NCBI GenBank assembly: GCA_002633005.1
Contig: NMRA01000015.1
Coordinates: forward strand, 46,869-106,374
Direction: 5' to 3'
Origin: Phoronis australis
Taxonomy: Eukaryota > Phoronida > Phoronidae
DNA length: 59,506 nucleotides
Positions 1-13,400 of this stretch are shown one piece after another (positions within the stretch are counted from its first letter, which is position 1; each line of letters begins with the position of its first letter). The position numbers and the translations under genes were made by a program. Below the pieces are notes generated by a model. It ran no database searches and had not been told where the DNA came from. It saw only the letters and a list, made by a program, of their open reading frames with translations.

Positions 1-50
1 CGGACAGAGATGACGGCATAATGCGTCCACATATAAATATGTGGGCGCAT
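1..50 (+). repeat. Right terminus of a family-A element, cut by window edge
   Basis: The first 50 bases match the right end seen at about 10967-11016, 11890-11938 and 17680-17721: '...GACGGCATAATGCGTCC' followed by the near-palindrome at 21-50 whose arms are ATGCGTCCACATA and TATGTGGGCGCAT. The body of the element is left of the window. Confidence 0.8.
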
Positions 51-149
51 AAAAAGTGTAATAAGCATAACAAAAAGAAGTAGGTTTCGCGCGCAAACGC
101 TGTGGACCATAAACAAGTTGGTCTCTTAAAATCAATGAACAAGTGAAAT

Positions 150-222
150 CGTGGTGGTGCGGTGGTAAAGCACACGTGCTTTGTCCGCCAGGTCGTGAGT
201 TCGAGTCTGTGGTTATTGCACT
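150..222 (+). repeat. tRNA-derived SINE-like sequence
   Basis: An A-box-like TGGTGCGGTGGTAAAGC at about 155-171 and a B-box GAGTTCGAGTC at about 197-207 sit at normal pol III spacing. There is no closed acceptor stem, so this is a SINE head rather than a working tRNA. A T-rich run follows at 250-275. Confidence 0.5.
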
Positions 223-550
223 TTTTGAAGTTTGACACATTCTCCGTTTTTTTTTGTTTTTTTTCTTTGCCATTTTTTTCTTGGGTAATACTTCGGAAAT
301 CAAGGAAAATACTTGATTTTTAGAGCAACAAACAGAAAAATTTTCCTGGCGGGAGGGGGGGGCAAACCACCCTCCTGACCTCCCCCCATTCGGTGCTATG
401 CGCATCTACAATCGTGCTTTGCGCAAATGTTTACAGACAAAATGTTGGGCCCCCCTTGTGATATCTTAGATCCACCACTGACTTACACATCATATGTTGG
501 TCGGACAGCTCAGGGACAATGAACATTACAAGATTAGCAGTCACAAGTCT

Positions 551-670
551 TGACTTAACTTATGGCGTGTAAAAAGATAACGCACCGGTTTGAATTAACC
601 TATAGCTTGTAAAAGGATGACGCATGGGTTTGACTTAACCTATGGCATGTAAGAAGACAATGCACCGCTT
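551..670. repeat. Short tandem array, 40-bp unit x3
   Basis: The block beginning TGACTTAACCTATGGC recurs at 551, 591 and 631 with about 80-90% identity. Confidence 0.75.
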
Positions 671-1226
671 TATAACAGCATAATAACATACACTCAAAGT
701 GTTTCAAGCTGTCACATTTCCCAGCCTCCTGTCAAATAACATGCTTAATATAGACTTACTGTTTCAAAATAAAATTGGTCCCAACTAGTGGGCACAAGAG
801 TTCAACATTAATCTGTTGAAATTTGCGACCAATTGTATGTAATGTGATTAGCTATTTTCAGAAACAAGTCTGTCTGAGACTAAGTAGGAAATAACAGCAG
901 GTTGCATGACTGAAAATTAGATTGACTTTAGAGTTGATGATATATTAAGACCATATCTATATCAATGAACCATTAACAACGTTTTACGTCCAGATCCAAC
1001 ATCATGTCAAGCATCACTCAAGCTCTCAGATGCTATGTCAGTATTAAGACTCAGTCACACCAGTGCCAATAACTAAATCATTGCAGAGCTGGTCAGCATT
1101 TAACACACAAGCACATACATACACAAATCTCGCAAACCAGCCCTATTGTAAAAGACACATAACCTGAACAGACTGAAATAACATAACCACTATTACCATT
1201 TTCTAATTACACCAGGTTCCACTCAC
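671..1226. other. Intron sequence, nothing recognised
   Basis: A+T-rich, full of stops in all frames. It was searched for the missing end of RRM3 and the family's C-terminal region; none was found. Confidence 0.6.
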
Positions 1227-1406
1227 CATTCCGTCCAAGTCTTTCATTGCCTGCAAGGCGTCCTCGCGGTTCTCAAAGTGTACAAAGCCATAGCCTTTAT
1301 TGGGCAGCTTTTTCACGCGCTCCACCGTCCCGTACTGTTCAAACTTGATCTTCAGCATTTCCTCCGAGACATCCGATGACAGCTTGCTGACATACAGCAC
1401 CTTCAC
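1227..1406 (-). CDS. SYNCRIP/HNRNPR: hnRNP Q/R coding exon 7 (RRM3, most of it)
   Basis: 180 nt (60 codons), phase 0 on both sides, acceptor CAG, donor GTGAGT. It encodes RNP2 'VLYVSKL' and RNP1 'KGYGFVHF' and stops at 'MKDLDGM', just before the last strand of the fold, so at least one further exon must lie left of the window. Confidence 0.95.
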
Positions 1407-4400
1407 CTGATCACAGGAAAACACAGCAAAGCATTAACACCCTTTTAAGTTAGAGTGAACGGAATCATATATATATAGACACATCATTCAACTATCCACT
1501 AGATGACACAAATCAAATGCTCGAGACTAAAACCTACTTTAAGGCTGTTCCAGTAAAAAGCATATGGGAGGGGCAAGGCACTTTCATTTTTTTACCCACC
1601 ACCCAATTTTTTCTTTTATTTCTCCAACCCACTACTTATTTTCCAAACCACCACCCATAACGTTTAATTAGGTTGAAATACAACCACATATATTTTTTAC
1701 ATTATGCTTGAATTATACATGGTAATTATTGTACATGTTAAGTTTTCTTCCCTTAAGCATTTCCAGTCTTCAGTGTTTCGTTAGCTGAAAATGGTCCGAA
1801 ACACATGCTTTCCAGTGATGTGCATTGCAAATGGCAGATGCTTGGGGTGTTCATTATTTCAAAATTCCTACGAGAGAGCAGCACTTGCAAACAAATTACC
1901 TCTAGGACACACATCATGATTTGTTAAGCACTTAAGAGAGGCCTGAACTACATGTTTCAGCATTTTAATATGAATTTTGAAAGTATAAAGGTTGGTTATT
2001 GGCATCCACATATTCCTAAATGGTGCACAGTATTTTTCTTTTTTACTTAGAAAAGTAAAAATTTATTAGTTCCGTAAAGCCCCACTGCAAGTGCTGTTTT
2101 TGTGACGTCACTGCTTTTCAAAGACACCTGCGAGCAATACTTTAGGCAGTCACCAGGTGCCTCTGACCATCAGATGTCTCTGTAATTTCTGTAAGATTTT
2201 TTCAATTTCATGATCCACGAATCTAAGTATTTCCATGAATGCTTTAAGGCTGCTATGCCAAGTGAATATTTGGAGCTTGTCTACTGGACTCCACATACTT
2301 TTTATTGATGTGTTATAACACCAGTTTAGTGTTGCAGTGATTTTCATTCTAATACGACTGTACAACATATGCCTGTAATCAAGTTGCAAATGACTTCAAG
2401 GAATGGCATAGTGTACATACTGTATACACTGTGCACTTGCAACATGGGCTTGTTTTTGTTGTTTTTGAATATTTTTGGATATCTGCAAATGAATTCTTGG
2501 GGAGTTTTGAAGTTTTTTCAGAGGGTATTGAGGTCGGTGTTAAGCTGAAAATACCCTCATGTCAACATTTAAGGGACAAAAAACACCAACCACATACGTT
2601 AATTTTTTACAGAAGGGCCACCAAAACTTTTAATTTCCTTCAGAAGACACATCCATAAATTTTTATTTCAACAGTCCCCCCACATGGATTGTGCTAGAAC
2701 AGCCCTAACTAAGCAGCAGTTTGCTGCGTTAACTGAATGCTCTAGAGGGGATCACTTGACACGCCAAGATACACTCAAGCTCTCAGATGCAATACATCAG
2801 CATTAAGACTCAGTCATATGCTTGTCAATACAAAATCATCACAGAGCCTGTTCTCATTTGCTACAAAAATGTTATTACTTTTGCCATGGTCTCCTCGTCG
2901 GGTTCCGTTTGCGGGTCAGCCCACTCCGCAATGATGTCACAGCCCCACACCTTGGTGCGATCCAATGCCAGCTTGCGTCGAGCTGTTGACGCAGCTTTGT
3001 GGTTTGCAAAGTCAAGGAAAGCAAACCCACGATTCTTCTTTTTGGCATCATTATGATCCAAATAAACAATGACACCAGTCAACTCATCTAAAAACCATCA
3101 ATAGTGTCAGATTAGTCAACCTAATTCAGGACTAAAGTGGTGCACAACATTTGTGCAATTCAAAAAGCTCAATCAAACAACTGCACACTTCTATGGTAAG
3201 TCTTCAATCAGTCATCACAAACTAACACTTAAAGCTGACATTTCCAAAGGTTGATTTTCTTGTTGCAAATAACGAGTATTGCTAAACGTTGTTCTATAAC
3301 ATCTACACAGCAGTGAGCAGCTGATTAATTTGAAGCATCAGTGTCCAGCAATTTCACACAACCAAAACAGTAAATGGCTTTAACATTTGACATGGTAAAT
3401 TATAAAAGCCTGACAAATTGTAGACAGGCCTCTCACTCACCCATTAGAAACAAACCAGCAAACTTAAGAGTAACTGAAGTGGTAACATATGAAACGGAAA
3501 CACCACGGGCAATCAAAATAAGAACAGAGTCATGACCCAACTGGCTGTAAATTGGCCTTGCATCTTTGTAAGAGTGTTGCATTTTAAAAGATGCCCCTGG
3601 GGCGCATTGCAGCAATACACTTGCGCCTTAATATTTTTTATGAGCTAACGGCGCAATTATGCAGTCCAGGAATATCCCGGACACACTAAGCCCTACTCTA
3701 ACAGTTCACTCTGAGGTGGGGTCTGTCAAGACTGAGGCAACACAGGGATGCTGATACGTACCCACAATCCTTCCAAACTCTTCCTGTATTTCTTCCTTGG
3801 ATTTCCCCTTAGGAATGTTGCCCACATATAAACGAACATTGCCAACAGAGGAATTGACTTTTAACTTCTTTCCAGGAACAATCTCTTTTCCATCCAGCTG
3901 TAATATTTAATACTACTATGTATTAACATGCACACTGACCTGGCAATACTAAAGTGAAAGCACTCTGAAGACTGACACTTCAACGAAATTAACAATTTTA
4001 AGGTGACATCGATAACGAAACTAAGAACATAAAAAATCACGAGACTGACATTTATTACACCAATGTATACAACCCATAAGGAGATCTAGTTACCTACCAA
4101 ATTTAAGGTTCAGTCAAAGGATCGCGGAGCTGAGCTCTGCAAACTTAATTTGAAAAATGGCCGCCACAGCTTCAACTTGTGTCTAATTTCGCCCCAGGAC
4201 AAATGTCCTGGGCTATTGAATGGGTACACTGTACATAAAAGTCGATCAGAAGAAAACTATGAACCCTAGCACAAATATAGCTTAACAAAGTGCAACTATA
4301 ATTACAGGGCTCGACATAACGAGCTGCAGGTCGCATTTGCGACCTGAAATTTGGAAATGCGAGCGAAGATTTTTGTCAGCTTGTATTAAGTCGCAAAATG

Positions 4401-7400
4401 CGACCTGGAATTTCCAACGATTGCGAGCTGTTTTTACACTTCTCAACAGATACCTGGCAAATACAAAGCAGCTCTTGTTAATCCGACCGTTATTTGGTTG
4501 TTGCCAAATCCAAGTTCAAAAGAAAACTAACCAAGAACAGCCCTCCGATGACTTGTAAGCAAGTCGCGTGAACATGGGATATGCACAATCGATCTTTGAT
4601 GCGTTTCATTGGCTAACACTTTCGGCCACTTTTGTAAATTCCCGGATTCGTCGAAGAAAGTTTCTGGCCACTGCTTAACACGTGATAAAACTTCACAAAA
4701 CAACGGTGTTTTTACTAATTCTTAAGCGATCAACTTACCAAAACTTTGTGGTGGACAAAAATTGTTTATTTTTCGCATAAGATGTCTTTATTACATGTAC
4801 CAAATATCCACAATATCCCTGATATCGCACTGCGGCACCGTTAGCGCGCAAGCTCTCCCGGCAGACAATCGTGACTTAGACTGAGATGTGCTTCTCCTTT
4901 TTATCGTATTAAGACAGCCAAAGTGAAAATGACAACCTTATTAATCGCAAACGACGGTCACGTCTTTACTTTAAGTGGGCAAGAAATTCTCAAACCCTTT
5001 ACTTGTTTCAGAGGCTACGTGCGCGAAATATGATTTGTCTTTCACACGTTGCCAACGTAAAGTGTAGGCCTACTCCACAATTCAAGTGCGTGAACTCACA
5101 CATGCGCACCACTTCAAAGAACAGCGACAGTCCTAAATGAAAGAGTATACCGGCTTGGCTCTTGTTTATTTGAAAATGAACTCAGATTCTCAGCGGTTAT
5201 AAAAGACCCGATGTCCCGGGACCGATATAACCCAGAACTGACGTTTTCCTGTTCCGATGTTTCCCGAGGTCGATGTTCTGTAATCCCTGTATTTTATGTC
5301 CGTAGCCAGCTATTGCAACTAAACTGGCAGTAGATGCGAAATCGTGGTTCAAGTTGGCGAACTTTTCATTCTTCTCGTTATACACCCCCCCCGCAACTTT
5401 TCGCTCCCCGAACCACCGTCGCCAAAAATGTTCAGACTCCTATAGAAACAACCTTGTTCCGGCTGAAGCGGGCAGTTAAAAAACAAAATCATTCCGGGTG
5501 GCTAAAAAGGGTACAATGTAGGTGGTAACGATATCCAGAAAGTCACCCCTACTAGGTGGAGTTTGCCTCGCAAAATCGTATTATTATAACGTTTCTTACC
5601 ATTGCAGCGTTTTAATATCTTATTACCGCAAACACTGAGGTTAAGGACTATGCTCACGCACAAGCCTACTCCCTACCTTTAAAGTGTTTCATAATAAACG
5701 CTCACTGATCTATTAAAAGTCCCCCTTAAATTTTGAGAATTTTCAATTAAGCGCCCACAGTTCAAGCTAGCGCCCATCATAGGGCACTACAAACGACCGC
5801 GTGTGGTTTAAAATTGACAAGCAGCTTATATGGTGTGTCACTTTCATTTTACACAACTTCAGTTTTCAAAAACGTCTGAAGTAACGGACTTCCACAGGCT
5901 GAAGTGGAATAGGCACACAATACAATGACGCCGAGATCCCGAGCTTAATTGGGTTTTTATGTACCTCAGTCGCTGTTCGTCATGTCATGGAACCAAGGTT
6001 TTCTTACAGAAAGATGTGCCTTCAGTAGGGGAAGTTTCTTGAGAGAAAAGCAAAATCACGATCGTCAAGTATTGCTACAGGTAGCAGGTGATTTTGTACA
6101 GATATGCTGCAGCTAGTTACTTTGGCAACCAAACATGTCATTGTGCTAATGGATTGACAGCTGGTCTTTCTTCTAAATACTTTGAACCTTGTTTGAACAA
6201 TGCAACATTTTATATAAATTGTATATTTCTTTCCCTGTTGAACAGCCATCACCAACCTCCCAGAATTTGTTCAAAGCACAAGTTCAACAATGGATGATAC
6301 TACTATAGGCAACGGGTGGTCAGTCGGCTGCCAAAATAATGAAGCAAAAACACATCATGTAAACATGCAAAAACACATTAAACACATCATGTAAAAAGTC
6401 AACAAGCAAATCAAGAATTCAAAAATTAAGTTTTTGACCACATAGATGTGGATAAAATGTTCGACTTGTGCTTAATTACAAGTTGATTTCTTGCGCTGTT
6501 GCTTTTGGTTGGGCACTTCCGTTTTGGTGTAGGAGTGGGTCGTTAAAAAAATGCGTTTAATGAAGACACGGAACAATGGCTCGTATCTGCTTGTACTCAA
6601 AACAATGTGTCAAAAATAATGGAGTTTCCAAAATCGTTTGTCATGTATCACCCTAGTGTTCTGTTTTATTTCATTGCTCAGGGTGGTGATGTTTTGAGTA
6701 CTGTCACGAGGAATCCAGAAAGGTAGGCTACGGACTTGAAATTCTCATCAATTACCGCTTTGTTGGTTTTTCCACGGCAATGAAATACATTCGACAAGTG
6801 CTGTCTCAGAGATCAGTACATGCTGACACGAGTTCCAGCGTGCATAAGCCAAAGCAAACAATTGTCTCCTTCAGTAAAGAGCACGAGAATACAGTAAGGC
6901 AAGTACCCGGTTCTGCTAAAACTGATGAATTATCATTGAAAGGTAAGCAAGTTGCTCACGTTTTGGAATCTTAAGTTTTGTGAGACGAACGTTCACAATA
7001 GCACACGCATAAAAAAATTGGGTGTGGGCGGTAAGCCAAGCATGGGCGCTTAAAAATGAAAAATTGAAAATTTCGGAGGTGGGCGGTTAGCTGAGCATGG
7101 GCGGTAACCCGGACGGGTACGGTAATACCAGCAAACCAAATTTAATAACAAATTTTGCTGCTGTGAAGCTGACCTCATGAGATGTGGCAAAAATTTAGGA
7201 AGTGGCACGTGAGCACGCTGTTTTCCAAACAACAACATACTTTTCTTTGTTACAAAAGGCGGAGAATTGCGCAAGAAAATGACGGTTATTAGATTGTTTT
7301 TCACTTAATAAACAGCTTAACTGGCAAGGTGGGTGTCGGTTGACTCCTCGATTTTGCATGCACCCCCGCCAGACTTTGTAACTACATGTTGATACTAGTT

Positions 7401-10400
7401 CCACGGCCAAGTGTGGGCAATTTCGAGGTCTGTCGGAGCTCAACCCCCAGTGGTACCTACCTACATGTATATTGACAAAAATTTTCATACAGCTAACTGG
7501 CTGGATGGCTACACAAGACATCTGCTGATTCCGTTAACGTGTACTGTATCAATGTTTTTTACTGCTGGAGCATCGAGATGCGGATGAAACGTAACCTTAA
7601 ATTCAGGATAAAAACAGCCCAGAGAAGAGAAAATTTATTCATTATAATCAGGGAAACAATATACTTCTTTTGAGCGCTGAAAATTCGCTCGCCACGTGGG
7701 CAACCGGCAACTGAACTTCTACTCGCCCAGCACCTTTTTACTAGCATTGGCGACTGGGCTTAGTGGCTGAATATATCCCCGAGCTACGCACACTCTATGA
7801 GACTACTTTTGAAGTAAACACATTACATGACAGCTGACCACATGAAGCCGACTCTAAGTAGAATGCCAGGTACAAAACAGCACAATCTGTTAGTAAGCTA
7901 TGCCACGCAGTCACGGTCACGCAAAAAAGGAGCGACGTCAGTTGTCACTTGATGTGCTGCGTGGGGCTTGCATTAAAGAGCATGATAACAAGTCTTAACT
8001 CAACTTGCTCATCCATAACTAACCTGCTCCACAGCAGCTTTTGCAGCTCCAGTTGTGCAGAATGTGACAAAGCCATAACCTTTGTTGAGCTTTGTGATAG
8101 GGTCCATCATAATTCTCAAATCCCAAATGCGACCAGCATCCTCCAGCAAGGGCACCAGTACATCTTCAAACGCGTCTCTTGGGATTTTACCAATGAACAC
8201 CTGAACAAGAGCAACACTGACTGTTGAAATGTGCCCGCGAATGCACCCTAAACGGTGTACTTCTAAGCTTGTTTATTTGCATCATAAAAATCAGGGCTTG
8301 GAATGACCAATGACAAAAAAGCGGAAACTTTTACGGCCCAAATCATGCGCGCTACCCAGCCTTGAAATGGTCGGTGTGAACCTTTCCCCGAGAAAAATCG
8401 GGAGGACTATAAAAAAACGTTACCACTATTAGTAGCATGCGTCTGCGTCCTTTTAGCTCGGCCGTCCACTCCCAACCCACACATTTTTGGCTGCAGAGCC
8501 GTAGTATTTATCGCCGCGGTTTACAATAACACGAGACGCCATTGAAAATCCCACCACGCTATCCCAGATGCCCCGGCAATGTTGAGAATTTACGTTCCTC
8601 CGAAACATAAAGAGCAACTTCCGCTGTTCGAGGTGAACGTCCTCTGCAACGCCGCGGTAAGAAAGGAATTTGCCGCGGAAATTTTATATCAAATCCGATT
8701 TTTTTATGCGGAAATATAATAAAATGCGCGGACAGAACATTTGAAAAAAGCGGAAATCCACGTTCCCGCGGAAAATTCCAAGCCCTGAAAAATGGCCACT
8801 AGGGAACATGCTATCGTTTCTTTAATAGAATGCTATTTAACAAATTTCAGAAAAATCTGTCAAGGAACTTCAGAGAAACAAAGAACGGAAAAAAATGAAA
8901 TTGCCACTAGGGGGCACAGCGTTCCTTGGATCCATCTGAGTTGTCGTCGTCTGTTGTTAACTTCATATAAATACACTTACTAAACTTAATACAGATTCTG
9001 TTGTGGGTTTAGAAGATACAGGTATGGGCGCAAAACAAACAAGAGCAACGCAGAGTGTTGAAATACGCCCACAATTGCACCGCACACGGTATCCTTCTAG
9101 GGTTGTTTATTGGTACCATAAAGTGGCCAGTAGAGAGCATATATGTAGTATGTTGTACTTAGCAAAATGGAAAGGCATGGTCATTGTCTCCTCAATAGGC
9201 TAGGGGCAAAATGTGAGTAATCTTCATAATACACGCACATCCTATACACCAGTTGCTTAAAGCACCACAGAAACATAGAATTAAAAACAAATTTACCAAC
9301 ATACGAGATTAGCACAGCACTAGAATGCCAGAAACAAATTTCTACTTGGAACTTTTCCTTCATAGTCACGAAGTAACACAAAGTATACACCTGAAGACCT
9401 ATGAAAATACAGAGGTCAATATAAAATACTAAAATTGCCACTAGAGGCAAATACTAAAATCGCCACTAGAGGCATACCGGTAGTCAGAATCATCCTAAAG
9501 TCGTCATCGTCCGTTGTCAACATCACATAAATACACTTGCTAAATTTAGTAAAGATCCTGCAAACGGTTTGGGAGATACAGCCATGGGCGCAAAAAAACA
9601 AAACTGCCACTAGGAGGCGCCACAGTAGTCCAAATCGTCTGAAAATCATTGTCAGCTGTCTTCCTTATAGTAAGCACATACACGCCAATTTTCACAATCA
9701 TCCTTTGAGCGGTTTGGTTGATAGAGGGGTGGACGCAAAAATACAGACTCGAAAACAGTAAAAATGGCCACTAGGTGGCGCAAACTACGTCGAATCCATC
9801 TGAAAACAGTAGGATAGCGTCATCTCACTAATAGGTGCCTACATACCAAATTTCATGAAAATCCGTTCAATACTTTTGAAGATACAAAGGTAAGCGTAAA
9901 AAACTAAAATTGCCACTAGGGGGCACACCGGTAGTCGGATCCGACCAAAAGTCGTCATCTTCCGTTGTTAACATCATATAAATATACTTACACAATTTGT
10001 AAAGATCCTGCGAACGGTTTAGGAGATACAGCCATAGGCGCAAAAAAACAAAACTGCCACTAGGAGGCGCCACAGTAGTCGAAATCGTCGGAAAATCATC
10101 GTCAACCGTCCTCTACATAGTAAGCATATACATGCCAATTTTCACAATCATCCTTTGAGCGGTTTGGTTGATAGAGGGGTGGACGCACAAAAACAGACTC
10201 GAAAACACTAAAAATGGCCACTAGGTGGCGCAAACTATGTCGAATCCATCTGAAAACGGGAGGATAGCGTCATCTCACTAATAGGTGCCTACATACCAAA
10301 TTTCATGAAAATCCAATAAGGACTTGTGAAGATACAAAGGTAAGCGTAAAAAAATTAAAATTGCCACTAGGGGGCACACCGGTAGTCGGATCCGTCCAAA

Positions 10401-13400
10401 AGTCGTCATCTTCCGTTGTTAACATCATATAAATATACTTACACAATTTCGTAAAGATCCTGCGAACGGTTTAGGAGATACAGCCATAGGCGCGCAAAAA
10501 AAAAAACTGCCACTAGGAGGCGCCACAGTAGTCGAAATCGTCGGAAAATCATCGTCAACCGTCCTCTACATAGTAAGCACATACATGCCAATTTATACAA
10601 TCATCCTTTGAGCGGTTTGGTTGATAAAGGGGTGGACGCACAAAAACAGACTCGAAAACACTAAACATGGCCACTAGGTGGCGCAAACTATGTCGAATCC
10701 ATCTGAAAACGGCAGGATGGCGTCATCTCACTAATAGGTGCCTATATACCAAATTTCATGAAAATCCGTTCAGGACTTTTGAAGATACAAAGGTAAGCGT
10801 AAAAAACTAAAATTGCCACTAGGGGCACACCGGTAGTCGAATTTGTCCGAAAGTTCGCACATGCCATCCCATTCATGAATGGAACATATGTGCCAAGTTT
10901 CATGAACGTATGTCAAAGGGTTTTGGAGATAGAGCAGCGGACGCCGGACGCCACCTGGACGGACGGACATAGATGACGGCATAATGCGTCCACATATAAA
11001 TATGTGGGCGCATAAAAACAAAGTGCCACAGTAGCCAAGCCGTCATCATCAACCATCCTCTTCACACCTACTGAGAACACCTATACCAATTTCCAAAATC
11101 ATCTGTAGAATTGGGTTGATAGAGGGGCAGACAAAACTACGCCACAGTAGTCGAGGTCGTCAGAAAATCAGCCATCTTTATTACGTTTGGAATACACATG
11201 CCAAGGAGCAGACGCCAAAAAACAGACTTGAAAACAGCAAAAATGGCTACGGAGAATACCGTCACATAACCAATAGATGCCTATATGAAAATCCGTTCAG
11301 GACCTTTGAAGATACCACTGATTGTCACTAGGGGGCCCCTCGGTAGTCAGATCTGTTCGATAGTCATCATCGACCGTTGTCAACTTCATATAAATACACT
11401 TTCTAAATAAAGATCCTGCAAAGGGTTTAGGAGATACAGCCATGGGCACAAAACAAAACTGCAACTAGGAGGCGCCACAGTAGTAGGAGTCAGAAAATCG
11501 TTGTCAGCCGCTCTCTTCCTAGTAAAAACATACATGCAACTTTTCACAATCATCCTAAGAGCAATTTTGTTGATATAGGGGCGGACGCCAAAAAAACTGA
11601 CCTGAAAACAGTAAAAATGGCTACTAGGTGGCACAAAATACCTCGAATACATCCGAAAACAGAAGGATAGCGTCATCTCACAAATAGATGCTTATAGGCC
11701 AAATTTCCCAAAAATACGTTGAGGACCTTTGAAGATGCAGAGGTAAACGTAAAAACCTAAAATTGTCACTAGGGGGCACACTGGTAGTCGAATCCGTCTG
11801 AAAGTTCGCTCATGCCGTCCCATCCATAAAAGGAACACATGTGCAAAATTTCATGAACATATGTTGAAGGCTTTTGGAGACGCCGGATGGATGTGGATGA
11901 CAGCATAATGCGTCCACATATAAATATGTGGGCGCATAAAAATTACGTTCTAAGTTCTATTGAGCAAGTGTGTACATCATGGTAGGACTGGGGGGATTGT
12001 GGGCAGGAATGAAATCAGATGCATGGGTCAGAAAGGTGCACTAGAACATGGTGTCAGTGGGTATGTATGTGCCTTTTAATCACTACTGGCAAACCATTCA
12101 TTACTTGCAATTCAGAAAATGTATTCTACTCAGACAATGGTAGTATGTGAAACTATCATAAATCGCTAGAACCTGAATATTTAAGGTTTTTGAAAAGATT
12201 CCGTCGATGCAGTGTTATTACGATACACATTTGCTAAAAATTAAGAAAGCTAAATTATATGTCACTTGCCAACACAAACCCAAATCAGTGTGGTAGGACA
12301 GTTAGATAAACTAACAGGAATGAAGTGGTAAAAGACTCGATTGTTTGTGAGTAAATGAAATTACACTCGCCATTGTGGGAAATGCAACGTCAAAAGACAA
12401 CAGCCACATTACCTAAACAGGCCTCAAGAATATTTCAATTACTTAAGTGCAATCTTAAGTTATTAGACAATAAACTTCAACATTTTCCAACATTAAACTG
12501 ACATCAACGAGTGAGCCAATCGCAATTTTAAGACAAGGCATAACTATGCAATTTAAGAAACCTCCATGACCACTATCACGTCCAGTGTCTACCTCGTGTC
12601 CTGCTCTTGGTTGTGGTTCATCTCCCCAGTCAGGCGGTGGACCTCCGTACTTCCTCTGGCCAGTGGTCACTTCCAGTGAGTAACCAGTCCGAATCAGAAG
12701 GCTCTGCAAACAATGGACACACTGTATCAGTAATGTAATGGTTAAATTCAAACACCTCATGTGTGCCCCACACCACACAGGGCTTGGACACATGACAAAA
12801 AGAGGAAATCTTTACTGCCCTAAATACACATTTCAATCTAAACCATACCTCAACAGATCGAAAGTTAACGTGTCGTGTTGGCAAAACGCACTCATCTTAA
12901 GCAGTACCTGACATCTATTTCAGCAACAACTATGGAGGTAATTAGATGCAACAAAAAATATTTTTTAAAATTATAAAACAATCATAATGATGAAAAATTT
13001 GCAGTTTGAGTGGCAGCTTATTCTCGATTTGCTGCACTGAGGGAGACCAATAAAATTATTTCAAAGTCTTATAATTACGATACAAACAGAACCATTTTCT
13101 GCTTGATGATAACTTTTATGATCAGATTGACAGAGTAGCCATGGGTTCACCCCTAGGACCAGTGTTAGCTAATAGTTTCATGTGCAATCTCGAGACTGAG
13201 GCTCTGGCTAGTAATTGTAAACCACAATTTTATCATAGGTATGTGGACGATAAATTTGTTGTGTTTTCATCCAAGAGCTCAGCCAACACCTTTTTTAATC
13301 ACATGAACAATATGCATCCGTCCATCAACTTCACCAATGAATCTGAGCGCGAGTCGTGTTTACATTTTCTAGATGTCTTGGTTAAACGTGATAATAGCAC

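Larger units (their letters stand above)
8207..11938 (+). mobile_element. Composite family-A repeat array (several nested/tandem copies)
   Basis: Left ends ('AAGAGCAAC...GTTGAAATGCGCCCAC' type) are at about 8207 and 9034; right ends (hairpin ATGCGTCCACATA / TATGTGGGCGCAT) are at about 10967-11016 and 11890-11938. The interior is built of ~150-bp subunits, three of which form a ~453-bp higher-order unit (for example GGCCACTAGGTGGCGC at about 9764, 10217 and 10670). Each subunit reads: CTCF-like core, 'GTCGnATC', 'CCAAnTTTCAnnAAnAT', 'AGATACAnnGGT', A-rich spacer. Left and right ends are imperfect inverted repeats of each other (ATGCGCCCAC), which suggests a DNA transposon carrying an internal satellite. 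No transposase is present. The array lies in the intron between the RRM1 and linker exons of the hnRNP gene. Confidence 0.75.

Noticed and set aside
9181-11676. Several 70-96-codon minus-strand frames
   Set aside because: All fall in family-A subunits and repeat the same 'SGNFSFLRLPLYLQ' phrase, which is the antisense reading of the repeat spacer.
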